A stretch of DNA of 6,566 bases from Planctomycetota bacterium (GCA_021106775.1 JAIOTL010000077.1:1-6566), one strand, 5' to 3'; numbered from the stretch's first letter, positions 1 through 6,414 are shown. A program made the numbers and translations. The notes: generated from the letters alone by a model not told the origin.

Positions 1-1342
1 GCGTGTTCACAATCCCGAATTCATCAGCTTCAGCGGGTGTTTTGCTCAAATCGTTCATGTAATCAGCAAACTGTGCCTTAAATTCTTTGTGATATTCATC
101 GAAACGCTGTGGATTGTTGGTTTTTTGCGCTTTCTCATAAAAAATCTCCGCAAGATGAGCACTGGCAAAACCGCAATATTCCTTGCTGTCCTTTAGCGAA
201 CTCATCAGACTCTCGCTGGTTGACCACGATGCCTGCGTCAGAAGCGACGTGATTAACAGCACAATCGCAAACGCTGAACCCGCCAGTCCGAAAACCATGC
301 CGATTTTGAACTTCAGCTTCGAAACAAACGCATAAATGCAGATTAAAACAGCAACACCTGCGAAAAATGCTGTCGAATTTGCACGCTCGCTCAGCTCATG
401 CGAAACCACGCTGAGAACAAGAAAAATCAACAGTCCCACTGACCAATACAGCACAGTGAGTTTCTGCTTGATGTTTTCTAGTTTGGCATTTTTTCGGAAA
501 AACGGTCGCATGGTGAGAACAATAAACGCCAGAGCCACGATGCAGATTATCGCGAAACCGACACCGCCAGCAGTAGAACCCGTGAACGTGCTGAGTCGCT
601 CGGTAAACGGAAACACAAGAAATATCGCACCCTCGCCAACGTGCGAGACCGAAAATGCCAAGTTTATCTCGTCGAAAAAGCTGATATTGATGAAATCGGC
701 AAGTAAAACCTGCTCGAAAAACAGCAGCATGAAAAATGAAGTGAATGCGACAGGAACGAACCGCTTTGAATCACGCTTTGCTTTCGGTTGCTCTGAAACA
801 TTAACGGGCAGCATTTGATACAAAAGTGTAATGAATGCGAAAGCGATTGCGATTATCGGCATGAATAGGGCTGATACAAGCAAAGCGAGATAACTCAAGA
901 GTTTTAGACGTGTTTTAATGTTCAGCGTCAGAACGACTGCGAGAAGTCCGAAAAACATGGCGGGTATAATCGAAAACGCTGCCTGTACTTTGAAAACAGC
1001 AATTAAAAACGGATGAGCTGCGATTAATCCAGTGAAAATCAGTGCCGGGATGAATTTCCTGATGCCACAAATATTTACGACAAAAACCGCGATGCCTGCA
1101 AGAAGAAACACCCGCAGCATGAAGTCGAACTTGAAACTTCCGTAAAAAATGTTCGAAAAAACATTCTGCGAAACAGGTTCCAAATCCTGCACTAAATAAA
1201 CTTCATCAACCCCTGAAACACCTGCATCTTCAAGCGCACCTGAATACCCGAAAAACAAACCCATCAAACTGGCAACGAGGAATACAACAACATAAACGTA
1301 ACCGATTTTCAGCCTGCTTGCTTGAGAATTTATCGTATTCAT
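1..1342 (-). CDS. Polytopic inner-membrane protein of unknown function (N-terminal part; C-terminus outside window)
   Basis: The minus strand is open from an ATG at 1342-1340 to the window edge (447 codons, no stop), so the gene is truncated by the window. The start is supported by GGAGA at 1353-1349, six bases upstream. The translation is very hydrophobic, with about ten likely membrane helices near residues 12-33, 73-93, 97-117, 121-141, 147-176, 195-218, 259-279, 296-314, 322-342 and 346-370. A polar loop at about 34-72 contains DEVYLVQD. A soluble region rich in charged residues begins at about 371 and continues past the edge. The pattern of many helices followed by a soluble tail recalls GT-C type glycosyltransferases or other envelope polymer enzymes, and an acidic first periplasmic loop would fit them, but I see no diagnostic motif and give no function. 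It is transcribed divergently from the propeller gene at 1559. The long plus-strand ORF inside it (336-818) is a shadow. Confidence 0.85.
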   Translation of the reverse strand, partial: MNTINSQASRLKIGYVYVVVFLVASLMGLFFGYSGALEDAGVSGVDEVYLVQDLEPVSQNVFSNIFYGSFKFDFMLRVFLLAGIAVFVVNICGIRKFIPALIFTGLIAAHPFLIAVFKVQAAFSIIPAMFFGLLAVVLTLNIKTRLKLLSYLALLVSALFMPIIAIAFAFITLLYQMLPVNVSEQPKAKRDSKRFVPVAFTSFFMLLFFEQVLLADFINISFFDEINLAFSVSHVGEGAIFLVFPFTERLSTFTGSTAGGVGFAIICIVALAFIVLTMRPFFRKNAKLENIKQKLTVLYWSVGLLIFLVLSVVSHELSERANSTAFFAGVAVLICIYAFVSKLKFKIGMVFGLAGSAFAIVLLITSLLTQASWSTSESLMSSLKDSKEYCGFASAHLAEIFYEKAQKTNNPQRFDEYHKEFKAQFADYMNDLSKTPAEADEFGIVNT

Positions 1343-1379
1343 ATTATTTCTCCAGTTTGTTAAGCTCAAAACAACAAAA

Positions 1380-1419
1380 CAATCTCATTTACAGAATGCT
1401 TGTCTGCGATGTGAGATTG
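1380..1419 (-). promoter_or_regulatory. Hairpin in the leader of the membrane-protein gene
   Basis: CAATCTCA (1380-1387) and TGAGATTG (1412-1419) form a perfect 8-bp inverted repeat. Read on the minus strand, the 24-base interior holds a second stem, GCAGA paired with TCTGT (one G-U pair), so the RNA can fold as a two-tier hairpin with an internal loop. It lies 38 bases upstream of the minus-strand ATG and downstream of a TATAAT candidate at 1461-1456, so it would be in the 5' leader. It lacks a following T-run, so it is not an intrinsic terminator. It could be a protein operator on DNA, an mRNA-stability element or chance; the function is inferred only from position. Confidence 0.4.
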
Positions 1420-1455
1420 CGGGTATCAGCGAACTTATAATTAAATTCCATCGAC

Positions 1456-1461
1456 ATTATA
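1456..1461 (-). promoter_or_regulatory. Candidate -10 box (TATAAT) for the membrane-protein gene
   Basis: The minus strand reads TATAAT exactly at 1461-1456. The expected -35 region, around 1479-1484, reads ACAATT and is a poor match, so the call rests on the -10 hexamer and its position. A transcript from here would have a leader of roughly 105 bases containing the hairpin at 1380-1419. In this AT-rich spacer a chance match is quite possible. Confidence 0.3.
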
Positions 1462-1558
1462 ACTTGTTAGCTATTAATAATTGTAAGATTCGAAAAAATT
1501 TTCGTGTTTCAAAAAAAATTATGTATTTTTCTCAAGCTTTGATTATTCTATCAGCAGA

Positions 1559-4126
1559 ATGAAAAACATTTACAGCTTTGGGAAAATGATGAATAAAATT
1601 GAAGAACCAGCATATTCGAGAATTTTAATTGCTTTGTGCCTGCTTCTTATGATTATGTCGATTAATACAGGCAGCGCACAGGGGAACATGCTCAATCCAG
1701 TTGAAATCATGTCGAGTCTCACATTTTCCGTGCAAAGACTGCCAAATGGGAACACCATGATTACGGTATGTTATTCCATTAGTGATATTGAGATTGTTGA
1801 GGTTGATGGATTTGGCAGGAAAGTCTGGAATTATGAAGGTGATCTGTCATGGACGCATAGTGCGAACTGGTGCAGCAAAACCGATACCATTCTGATTTCG
1901 GATACGAACAATGACCGGGTTATCGAAATCAATCGAGACAAGGAAATAATCTGGACTTATGACACGGACATCAAGTATCCAAACGATGCTGACAGACTCG
2001 AAAACGGCAACACGCTGATAACTGTGCGCGATTCGGACAAAATAATCGAAGTAACACCGAAAAAGCGCATCGTCTGGGAGTATTCAGGAGTTAAGGGACC
2101 CCATAACGCTGACAGGCTTGCAAACGGCAACACAATTATCGCGAATTCTATGGACAATAAGATTGTCGAAGTTGATGTCAACGGCAATGTTGTCTGGTCG
2201 TACGAAGGCGAACTTTTTTGGCCCCGTGATGCTGACAGGCTTGCAAACGGCAACATACTAATTGCGGATACCCGGCACAGACGCGTCATCGAGGTTGATA
2301 AAAACGGGAAAATCGTATGGGAAATTGGAAACCTGCCAAGCGTTTATGATGTCGACAGACTCGAAAACGGCAACACGCTGATTTCCGCGGATTTGAAGCC
2401 CGGACAGGTTATCGAGGTCGATAAAGAAGGCAGAATAGTCTGGCGTTGGATTTCGTCAAACCTGATGAAGCAAAACGGGTTTCAGTATAATCCGAGTGAA
2501 CGCATTTCTTTTCTGCGAATGAGAATCCGCGACCTACTGAGTTCTCTGCAAAAACTGCAAATTCCTAAAAATGAACTCATCCAAATCCGACAACTGCTGA
2601 ACCTGGCTCGAAAAGCGATGTTCGAACGTCATTATGAACTGAATAAAAAGCTGGTGGTTGAATGCTTGATGCAGCTTGAGGAATTGGCACTAAAATATCA
2701 AAAATGTGAAAAAGGCACGATAAAAGGTAAGGTTCTGGATGCACAATCTCGCAAACCCATTGCAAATGCAGAGGTTTTTCTGTTCGGCACGATTTACCTC
2801 ACTGAAACTGACGAGAACGGAAATTTTAATCTTCCGTTTATCCCGATTCAAAATGCTGGCTACTCGCTAATCATCCGCAAAGATAGCTATTTCGAGATGC
2901 AGAAAGGCAACGTAGTCCCAGAGTTACCTTACATTAAAATTGATGCTAAAACGTATTTGCTGGATAAATCGATGAATGAAGCAAATTATCGGTACAAGGT
3001 TTTAACGGTTAATGTGGCATTTTTGAGAAAACATCTGCAAAAGGATAAATACTCGTTAAATCTGCACAAGCTTGAATTGCCGGAAAAATATCCCTTAAAA
3101 TTCCGGAAATATCTGAAATTTGCGACCGAAAATCAGAGCGAATCCAAGTTCCTGCACGCGCTGGCATCAGAAGTTATTGAAAAAATTAATCCTGCGGAAA
3201 AAAATCTAACAGATATTATTGTTATTACAGCACTGAAAATCCTGCGGGAAGCAACATTTTTCAACGTTTCTGCATCAGGCATTGTCGATGATGTAACGGG
3301 TGAAGATTGGCAGCGATACAACGGCAGATTCGGCGACAGCTACAATTCGGCAATCAAAGGGAATTCGGTCGGGAAAAAATATGCGTTTTCTGACTCCCAT
3401 CTTTTCTTACGCAGATTCATCGATTTGCTCCGAATTCTCAACGTTCCCGCACGCCTTGCATGGGTAAAATCGTATCCAGTGGTTCAGTGGTGGGCAAAAA
3501 CAGCAGCTTCTGATGGGCGTTGGCTGAACACCGATGCAATCCGGATGTTGAGCGAAGGTGATGCCGATTCATGGAACCCGAAAGAGCTTCACAACGTGCC
3601 AATGGAAGACATCACGTTGGCTTGTACGCATAAGGATTTTTTAGCATATTTCGATTGGAAGTCTGATTTTAGCGGTCTTTGGGCGCAAAATTATGAGACA
3701 GAAGCTTTTTTTCTGCATAATGATGAAGGGCTGATGGATGCGAAGTTCAGCATGGCGAATTTCGAGAAACGGGGCTTAATTGCAGGTCGAATTGAGAATT
3801 ATACTTCGAAGGAAAATGAGTCGATTTTCAGTTTTTCCAGGCGCAGTTACGAGGTGTTCGACCTGGGTGTGAATATTTCGCTTGCCAATAAAAAGGACGG
3901 GAATCCGATAAAATTCTATGTCCCTGTGCCTGCGGATACAGAGTTTGTTGAGGTTGTGGATGTAAAATTCTTCTGCAGCGAGAAATCATGGATAAAATCC
4001 ATTGAAACCATCGAGAAATCGCTTCCCGATGCTGATAAAAACGTGAATCCTGATACAAACGAGAAATCGCATCCAAAAACCAACGAAAAAATCAAACTAC
4101 TGTGCTTGACCATCCTCCCCAAATAA
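1559..4126 (+). CDS. Exported multidomain protein: six-repeat beta-propeller, CarboxypepD_reg-like Ig domain and degenerate transglutaminase-like domain
   Basis: Encodes 855 residues. The N-terminus has a signal-peptide pattern: a basic n-region, hydrophobic residues about 22-34, and a likely cleavage after GSA at 40, so the protein is probably periplasmic or secreted. Residues about 55-297 form six propeller repeats of about 40 residues with the pattern ADRLxNGNTLI...VIEVDxxGxIVW, as in arylsulfotransferase/NHL-like propellers. Repeat 2 is degenerate. A helical segment (about 305-380) follows. Residues about 386-450 (GTIKGKVLDAQSRKPIANA, then TDENGNF) match carboxypeptidase-regulatory-like Ig domains. 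Residues about 605-665 match a transglutaminase core (LLRILNVPAR, then WW...GRWLNTD), but the nucleophile position is Ser613 instead of Cys and the His position is Gln643; Asp659 is kept. The tail (about 820-847) is hydrophilic with a repeated NEKS/TNEK motif. The start is uncertain: ATG 1559 has no clear Shine-Dalgarno, and ATGs at 1586 and 1589 would give a shorter n-region. A binding, adhesin or scaffold role is inferred; an enzymatic role is doubtful. It converges on the gene ending at 4156. Confidence 0.9.
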   Translation: MKNIYSFGKMMNKIEEPAYSRILIALCLLLMIMSINTGSAQGNMLNPVEIMSSLTFSVQRLPNGNTMITVCYSISDIEIVEVDGFGRKVWNYEGDLSWTHSANWCSKTDTILISDTNNDRVIEINRDKEIIWTYDTDIKYPNDADRLENGNTLITVRDSDKIIEVTPKKRIVWEYSGVKGPHNADRLANGNTIIANSMDNKIVEVDVNGNVVWSYEGELFWPRDADRLANGNILIADTRHRRVIEVDKNGKIVWEIGNLPSVYDVDRLENGNTLISADLKPGQVIEVDKEGRIVWRWISSNLMKQNGFQYNPSERISFLRMRIRDLLSSLQKLQIPKNELIQIRQLLNLARKAMFERHYELNKKLVVECLMQLEELALKYQKCEKGTIKGKVLDAQSRKPIANAEVFLFGTIYLTETDENGNFNLPFIPIQNAGYSLIIRKDSYFEMQKGNVVPELPYIKIDAKTYLLDKSMNEANYRYKVLTVNVAFLRKHLQKDKYSLNLHKLELPEKYPLKFRKYLKFATENQSESKFLHALASEVIEKINPAEKNLTDIIVITALKILREATFFNVSASGIVDDVTGEDWQRYNGRFGDSYNSAIKGNSVGKKYAFSDSHLFLRRFIDLLRILNVPARLAWVKSYPVVQWWAKTAASDGRWLNTDAIRMLSEGDADSWNPKELHNVPMEDITLACTHKDFLAYFDWKSDFSGLWAQNYETEAFFLHNDEGLMDAKFSMANFEKRGLIAGRIENYTSKENESIFSFSRRSYEVFDLGVNISLANKKDGNPIKFYVPVPADTEFVEVVDVKFFCSEKSWIKSIETIEKSLPDADKNVNPDTNEKSHPKTNEKIKLLCLTILPK
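1739..2455 (+). repeat. In-frame tandem repeats encoding the beta-propeller blades
   Basis: The blade motif recurs with its conserved Asp codon at 1991, 2111, 2234 and 2354 (spacings of 120, 123 and 120 bases). There is an earlier copy of the motif at about 1739 and a decayed one at about 1870. Some copies are identical at DNA level: 29 bases at 1991-2019 equal 2354-2382 (blades 3 and 6), and 25 bases at 2108-2132 equal 2231-2255 (blades 4 and 5). Between the two pairs the same amino acids are encoded with different codons (AGACTCG versus AGGCTTG), which points to duplication or gene conversion rather than protein-level constraint alone. Confidence 0.85.
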
Positions 4127-4155
4127 TTCCAGCAATAAACTGCTTTTAACAACTG

Positions 4156-5883
4156 CTAGTATTCTTCGCTCTCGTCTTCGTCAATATCCTGAGGTTGAAT
4201 AATCCAGCGGAAACCGACCTGTTTAAATCCGCGTAATGGATTCATCGCAATCCTGCGCGTTGTCGTTCCCGGACCACCCAAAATCTCGCCTGAACCCCGA
4301 CAAACAAAGTGCGACCACTGATCATTATCCCCATGTGCAAAAAACTCATAAACATCCGCAGGTTCAGGGTCCCCGTTCGTTGTCTCCTGATAAACCTGCA
4401 TTGAAAGCGGAGTCTGGCTTTGGAAACGATTGAAGTAGATTTCATTGGGATTGAACCGGTCTTTAGTCCATTGCCAGCCGAAACCCACAAGCGTTTCAAG
4501 CCGATTCTCCGGGTCATCATTTACCTTCCTCGCAGTATCTCTGAGCAATTTCTTATATCGAACCGCATCCTGAAAGTAAAAACCTTCGAGCGAACGCGAC
4601 TGATTGCCGAAATATGCCGAGAAATCCTTAATGGGGTTACGAAAATCCTCAGCACTTACCGGTTCGTAATGCTCCGGCTCCCACGGGAACAAACTTTTGT
4701 CGAAAATATTAACAGTCATCTTGAAATCAGGAGTTATTTCATAACCGTCCTGAGGCCAGGAAGCAGCGCGTTCATACTCGCCTTCGCTTGGCAACGTAAC
4801 AATATATTCGTCCTCAATAACCTGCGTAAGCCAGCTTGTGTACGCGATTGCTTCAAATAATGTTATTCCCCAAAGAGGTTTCAGCTCCCACGGAACCTGA
4901 GCAACTTTCATACTGTGTTTTTTCAAACCTTTGAAGCCCTTGATGCTTGCAGCTTTTTTCTTCGAGACATCTCCTCTGGTTTTCCAGAAACGAGGGAAAA
5001 ATATCGAACGAATTTTCAATGTCTGTCCAGTTTCAAGAATCGAAACTTCGTTCCTGATACGCGCCAGCATATGATAAAGCTCGATATCAGACGGATTGTG
5101 CACAATTTGCTCGCACAGTTTCGGGTCGCTGTTATTCGTATAAAACTCCATAAGTATTCCACGGAGTTTGTCGAGATATTGAATAAAATTATCACGGAAA
5201 TTGAGGAATCCTCCATCACGCTCAACAATTGTCGTTTGTACTTCCTCGACTTCTTCGTCAGAATAAAATGCCGGGAAAAATATCCTAAAACCCTTGTAAA
5301 CATATTCGCAGGCATCGTACACAAGCTTTTCAGTGTAAAGCGGGTCGTTGGAAAAGCTCAATCTTTCCTCACCGTCACCCTCGCGTTTAAAAGGAAGTTT
5401 ACACAATCGATAAACTTCAAATTTATATGACCGGATAAATGCCTGTATCGCATTTTCGCAGTCGCCGTAGAACTCGCTCCAGCTTTTTTCCGTGCTGCTG
5501 TAAACACTCACTTCATCATTGGTCAACATCTTATAAAATACCGAGCCGATTCGTGCAGTCTCCCATGCATGTTCCCACAATTCTGGCAATTCGACAAAAT
5601 ATTCTTCCTCAGCATCTATATGTTCTGGTACAGGTGCATCCAGAAAATCAAGATATTCCTGGTTTGTAACCATGGAACGACTCATATGAAAATGAGGTAC
5701 TGTAACCCATTTTGCGGGAGTAGGATGAATCACAGAGCCGATTCCCAGATTCTTTTCATTGTCAACAGCCTTAATATAATCTCTGAGTTTGTCATATTGT
5801 GCACCAAGACAAAACACGGAGCTTGGAAACTCTACTGCATTATCAAAGAATTGTTCGTTAGAGATGTTGTGACCTTTTAACAT
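4156..5883 (-). CDS. FGE-sulfatase (SUMF1-like) fold protein with a large insertion, probably non-catalytic
   Basis: I prefer the ATG at 5883-5881 (575 residues): GGAG lies at 5896-5893, nine bases upstream. The TTG at 5922, which would add 13 residues, has no Shine-Dalgarno and overlaps a TATAAT. Numbering is from the ATG. FGE-sulfatase landmarks occur in order: MVTNQEYLDFLD (71-82), PLWGITLFEAIAYTSWL (336-352), LPSEGEYERAA (364-374), VGFGWQWTKDRF (466-477), VCRGSG (527-532) and GFRWI (557-561), then an acidic tail. The family comprises the formylglycine-generating enzyme for sulfatases, EgtB/PvdO-type relatives and non-enzymatic C-type-lectin-fold members. The two active-site cysteines of FGE, expected just after the RGG motif, are absent; the only nearby Cys is in VCRGSG. 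About 250 residues (82-335), predicted mixed helical, separate the first two landmarks where tens are usual, and the middle segment is also enlarged. There is no signal peptide, so it is probably cytoplasmic. It is likely a ligand- or protein-binding module; the function is unknown. Confidence 0.85.
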   Translation of the reverse strand: MLKGHNISNEQFFDNAVEFPSSVFCLGAQYDKLRDYIKAVDNEKNLGIGSVIHPTPAKWVTVPHFHMSRSMVTNQEYLDFLDAPVPEHIDAEEEYFVELPELWEHAWETARIGSVFYKMLTNDEVSVYSSTEKSWSEFYGDCENAIQAFIRSYKFEVYRLCKLPFKREGDGEERLSFSNDPLYTEKLVYDACEYVYKGFRIFFPAFYSDEEVEEVQTTIVERDGGFLNFRDNFIQYLDKLRGILMEFYTNNSDPKLCEQIVHNPSDIELYHMLARIRNEVSILETGQTLKIRSIFFPRFWKTRGDVSKKKAASIKGFKGLKKHSMKVAQVPWELKPLWGITLFEAIAYTSWLTQVIEDEYIVTLPSEGEYERAASWPQDGYEITPDFKMTVNIFDKSLFPWEPEHYEPVSAEDFRNPIKDFSAYFGNQSRSLEGFYFQDAVRYKKLLRDTARKVNDDPENRLETLVGFGWQWTKDRFNPNEIYFNRFQSQTPLSMQVYQETTNGDPEPADVYEFFAHGDNDQWSHFVCRGSGEILGGPGTTTRRIAMNPLRGFKQVGFRWIIQPQDIDEDESEEY

Positions 5884-5921
5884 AATCAAAAACTCCGGTA
5901 TCGAAATTGAAATTTTGTTCA

Positions 5922-5927
5922 ATTATA
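5922..5927 (-). promoter_or_regulatory. Candidate -10 box (TATAAT) for the FGE-fold gene
   Basis: The minus strand reads TATAAT exactly at 5927-5922. A start of transcription about six bases further on (near 5915) would give a leader of about 32 bases before the ATG at 5883, including the GGAG site. The -35 position at 17-base spacing reads TACATT, a weak match. The box covers the first base of the alternative TTG start, so a transcript from here could not use that TTG. This supports the shorter protein. Confidence 0.4.
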
Positions 5928-6045
5928 TGTTATCTTTTTTCATGAATGTATGCACAGAATTTTTTTGACTGTTTTTTTTAACCGCCTAAAAATTGAAGCA
6001 AGAAAAATAATTTGTGAAAATTAACATATTTCATTCATAATATTG

Positions 6046-6072
6046 TTGATTTATTTTCAACGTTGGTATAAA
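6046..6072 (+). promoter_or_regulatory. Candidate promoter for rpmJ
   Basis: TTGATT (6046-6051) and TATAAA (6067-6072) are separated by 15 bases. TGG directly precedes the -10 element, giving an extended -10 (TGnTATAAA) that can compensate for the short spacer. Transcription would begin near 6079 and give a leader of about 40 bases containing the palindrome at 6083-6096. A second, weaker pair further upstream (TTGACT 5965-5970, TAAAAA 5987-5992) is an alternative. Because the upstream gene points away, a promoter must lie in 5884-6118 if rpmJ is expressed by its own transcript. Confidence 0.45.
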
Positions 6073-6082
6073 GTTTGCTGTT

Positions 6083-6096
6083 TTCCGATTTCGGAA
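6083..6096 (+). promoter_or_regulatory. Perfect palindrome in the rpmJ leader
   Basis: TTCCGATTTCGGAA is a perfect inverted repeat: 6-bp arms around two bases, or as RNA 5 bp with a four-base loop. It lies between the predicted transcription start (near 6079) and the rpmJ Shine-Dalgarno at 6109. It could be an operator for a dimeric repressor or a small mRNA hairpin. It is followed by only four T, so a terminator is unlikely. Function is not shown. Confidence 0.35.
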
Positions 6097-6118
6097 TTTT
6101 AAATATATGGAGTAAACG

Positions 6119-6232
6119 ATGAAAGTTAAGGCGTCTGTACGCAGAATCTGTGAAAATTGCAAAATCATCAAAAGAAACGGAGTTGTCCGTGTGATTTGCA
6201 CCAATCCCAGACACAAGCAAAGACAGGGGTAA
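6119..6232 (+). CDS. rpmJ: Large ribosomal subunit protein bL36
   Basis: A 37-residue ORF starting [14 protein letters not shown] and ending PRHKQRQG. This is the full usual length of bacterial L36. The zinc-ribbon ligands Cys11, Cys14, Cys27 and His32 are all present, so this is the zinc-binding form rather than the zinc-free paralogue. L36 binds 23S rRNA in the large subunit. The start is fixed by GGAG at 6109-6112, six bases upstream of ATG. It precedes rpsM as in the common infA-rpmJ-rpsM order, but infA is not next to it: the gene upstream is the divergent FGE-fold gene. A 182-base spacer separates it from rpsM, much more than usual for adjacent r-protein genes. Confidence 0.97.
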   Translation: MKVKASVRRICENCKIIKRNGVVRVICTNPRHKQRQG

Positions 6233-6282
6233 CAAAGACGTTCTGTTTTTTTACTTCATTGTCAGTAAGATTCAAGTGTTAT

Positions 6283-6308
6283 TTGACATGTTGATTGTGT
6301 TGTAAAAT
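6283..6308 (+). promoter_or_regulatory. Possible promoter for rpsM
   Basis: A perfect -35 hexamer, TTGACA (6283-6288), is followed by TAAAAT (6303-6308), a good -10 match. The spacer is only 14 bases, shorter than the usual 16-18, which lowers confidence. It sits between rpmJ and rpsM and would put the start just upstream of the hairpins at 6312-6340, giving a leader of about 100 bases. Confidence 0.3.
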
Positions 6309-6311
6309 TAA

Positions 6312-6408
6312 CCAGCAATGCTGGCACAGACTTTCTGCCAACATCAGAATATTCTAACAAGACAGAAAAACACCAATCAATCTAAAGAGTCGAAAAAAAT
6401 AGAAGGAG
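6312..6408 (+). promoter_or_regulatory. Structured rpsM leader with alternative hairpins and a possible pseudoknot on the ribosome-binding site
   Basis: Two mutually exclusive hairpins share bases 6322-6324. The first is CCAGC-AAT-GCTGG (6312-6324). The second is TGGCA (6322-6326) with TGCCA (6336-6340), with loop CAGACTTTC (6327-6335). The loop segment CTTTC (6331-6335) is complementary, with one G-U pair, to GAAGG (6402-6406), which overlaps the rpsM Shine-Dalgarno AAGGAG (6403-6408). The second hairpin could therefore form a pseudoknot that hides the ribosome-binding site, while the first would free it. In E. coli the alpha operon, which starts with rpsM, is controlled by S4 binding a pseudoknotted leader at this same genomic position. 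Analogy of position and layout is what I see; S4 binding is inference. Confidence 0.4.
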
Positions 6409-6414
6409 TGATAT

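Noticed and set aside
336..818. 160-codon plus-strand ORF
   Set aside because: It lies fully antisense to the membrane-protein gene, whose reading frame gives convincing hydrophobic helices and a good ribosome-binding site. The plus-strand product has no recognisable features.
1559..4126. True arylsulfotransferase annotation for the propeller protein
   Set aside because: Only the repeat motif resembles that family. The catalytic context cannot be identified, a single PHNADRL histidine is not enough, and the other domains do not fit a plain sulfotransferase.
4131..4144. Terminator between the convergent genes (AGCA...TGCT followed by a short T stretch)
   Set aside because: The stem is only 4 bp and the T-run is interrupted. 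It is too weak to call, although some termination signal may be needed in this 29-base gap.
4915..5430. 171-codon plus-strand ORF, with similar ones at 4236-4433, 4420-4860, 5439-5669 and 5569-5880
   Set aside because: All are antisense to the FGE-fold gene, overlap its conserved motifs and have no family resemblance, so they are frame shadows.
4156..5883. Variable protein of a diversity-generating retroelement (such targets often have an FGE/C-type-lectin fold)
   Set aside because: No reverse transcriptase, accessory gene or template/variable repeat pair is visible, and the C-terminus shows no adenine-rich variable codon pattern. Not excluded outside the window, but unsupported.
6031..6235. 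Two minus-strand ORFs of 61-66 codons over rpmJ
   Set aside because: They are antisense to the certain rpmJ gene and run into AT-rich spacer, with no support as proteins.
6231..6252. Intrinsic terminator after rpmJ
   Set aside because: There is a run of seven T (6246-6252), but the preceding stem is three base pairs plus a bulged extension, too weak for a confident call.
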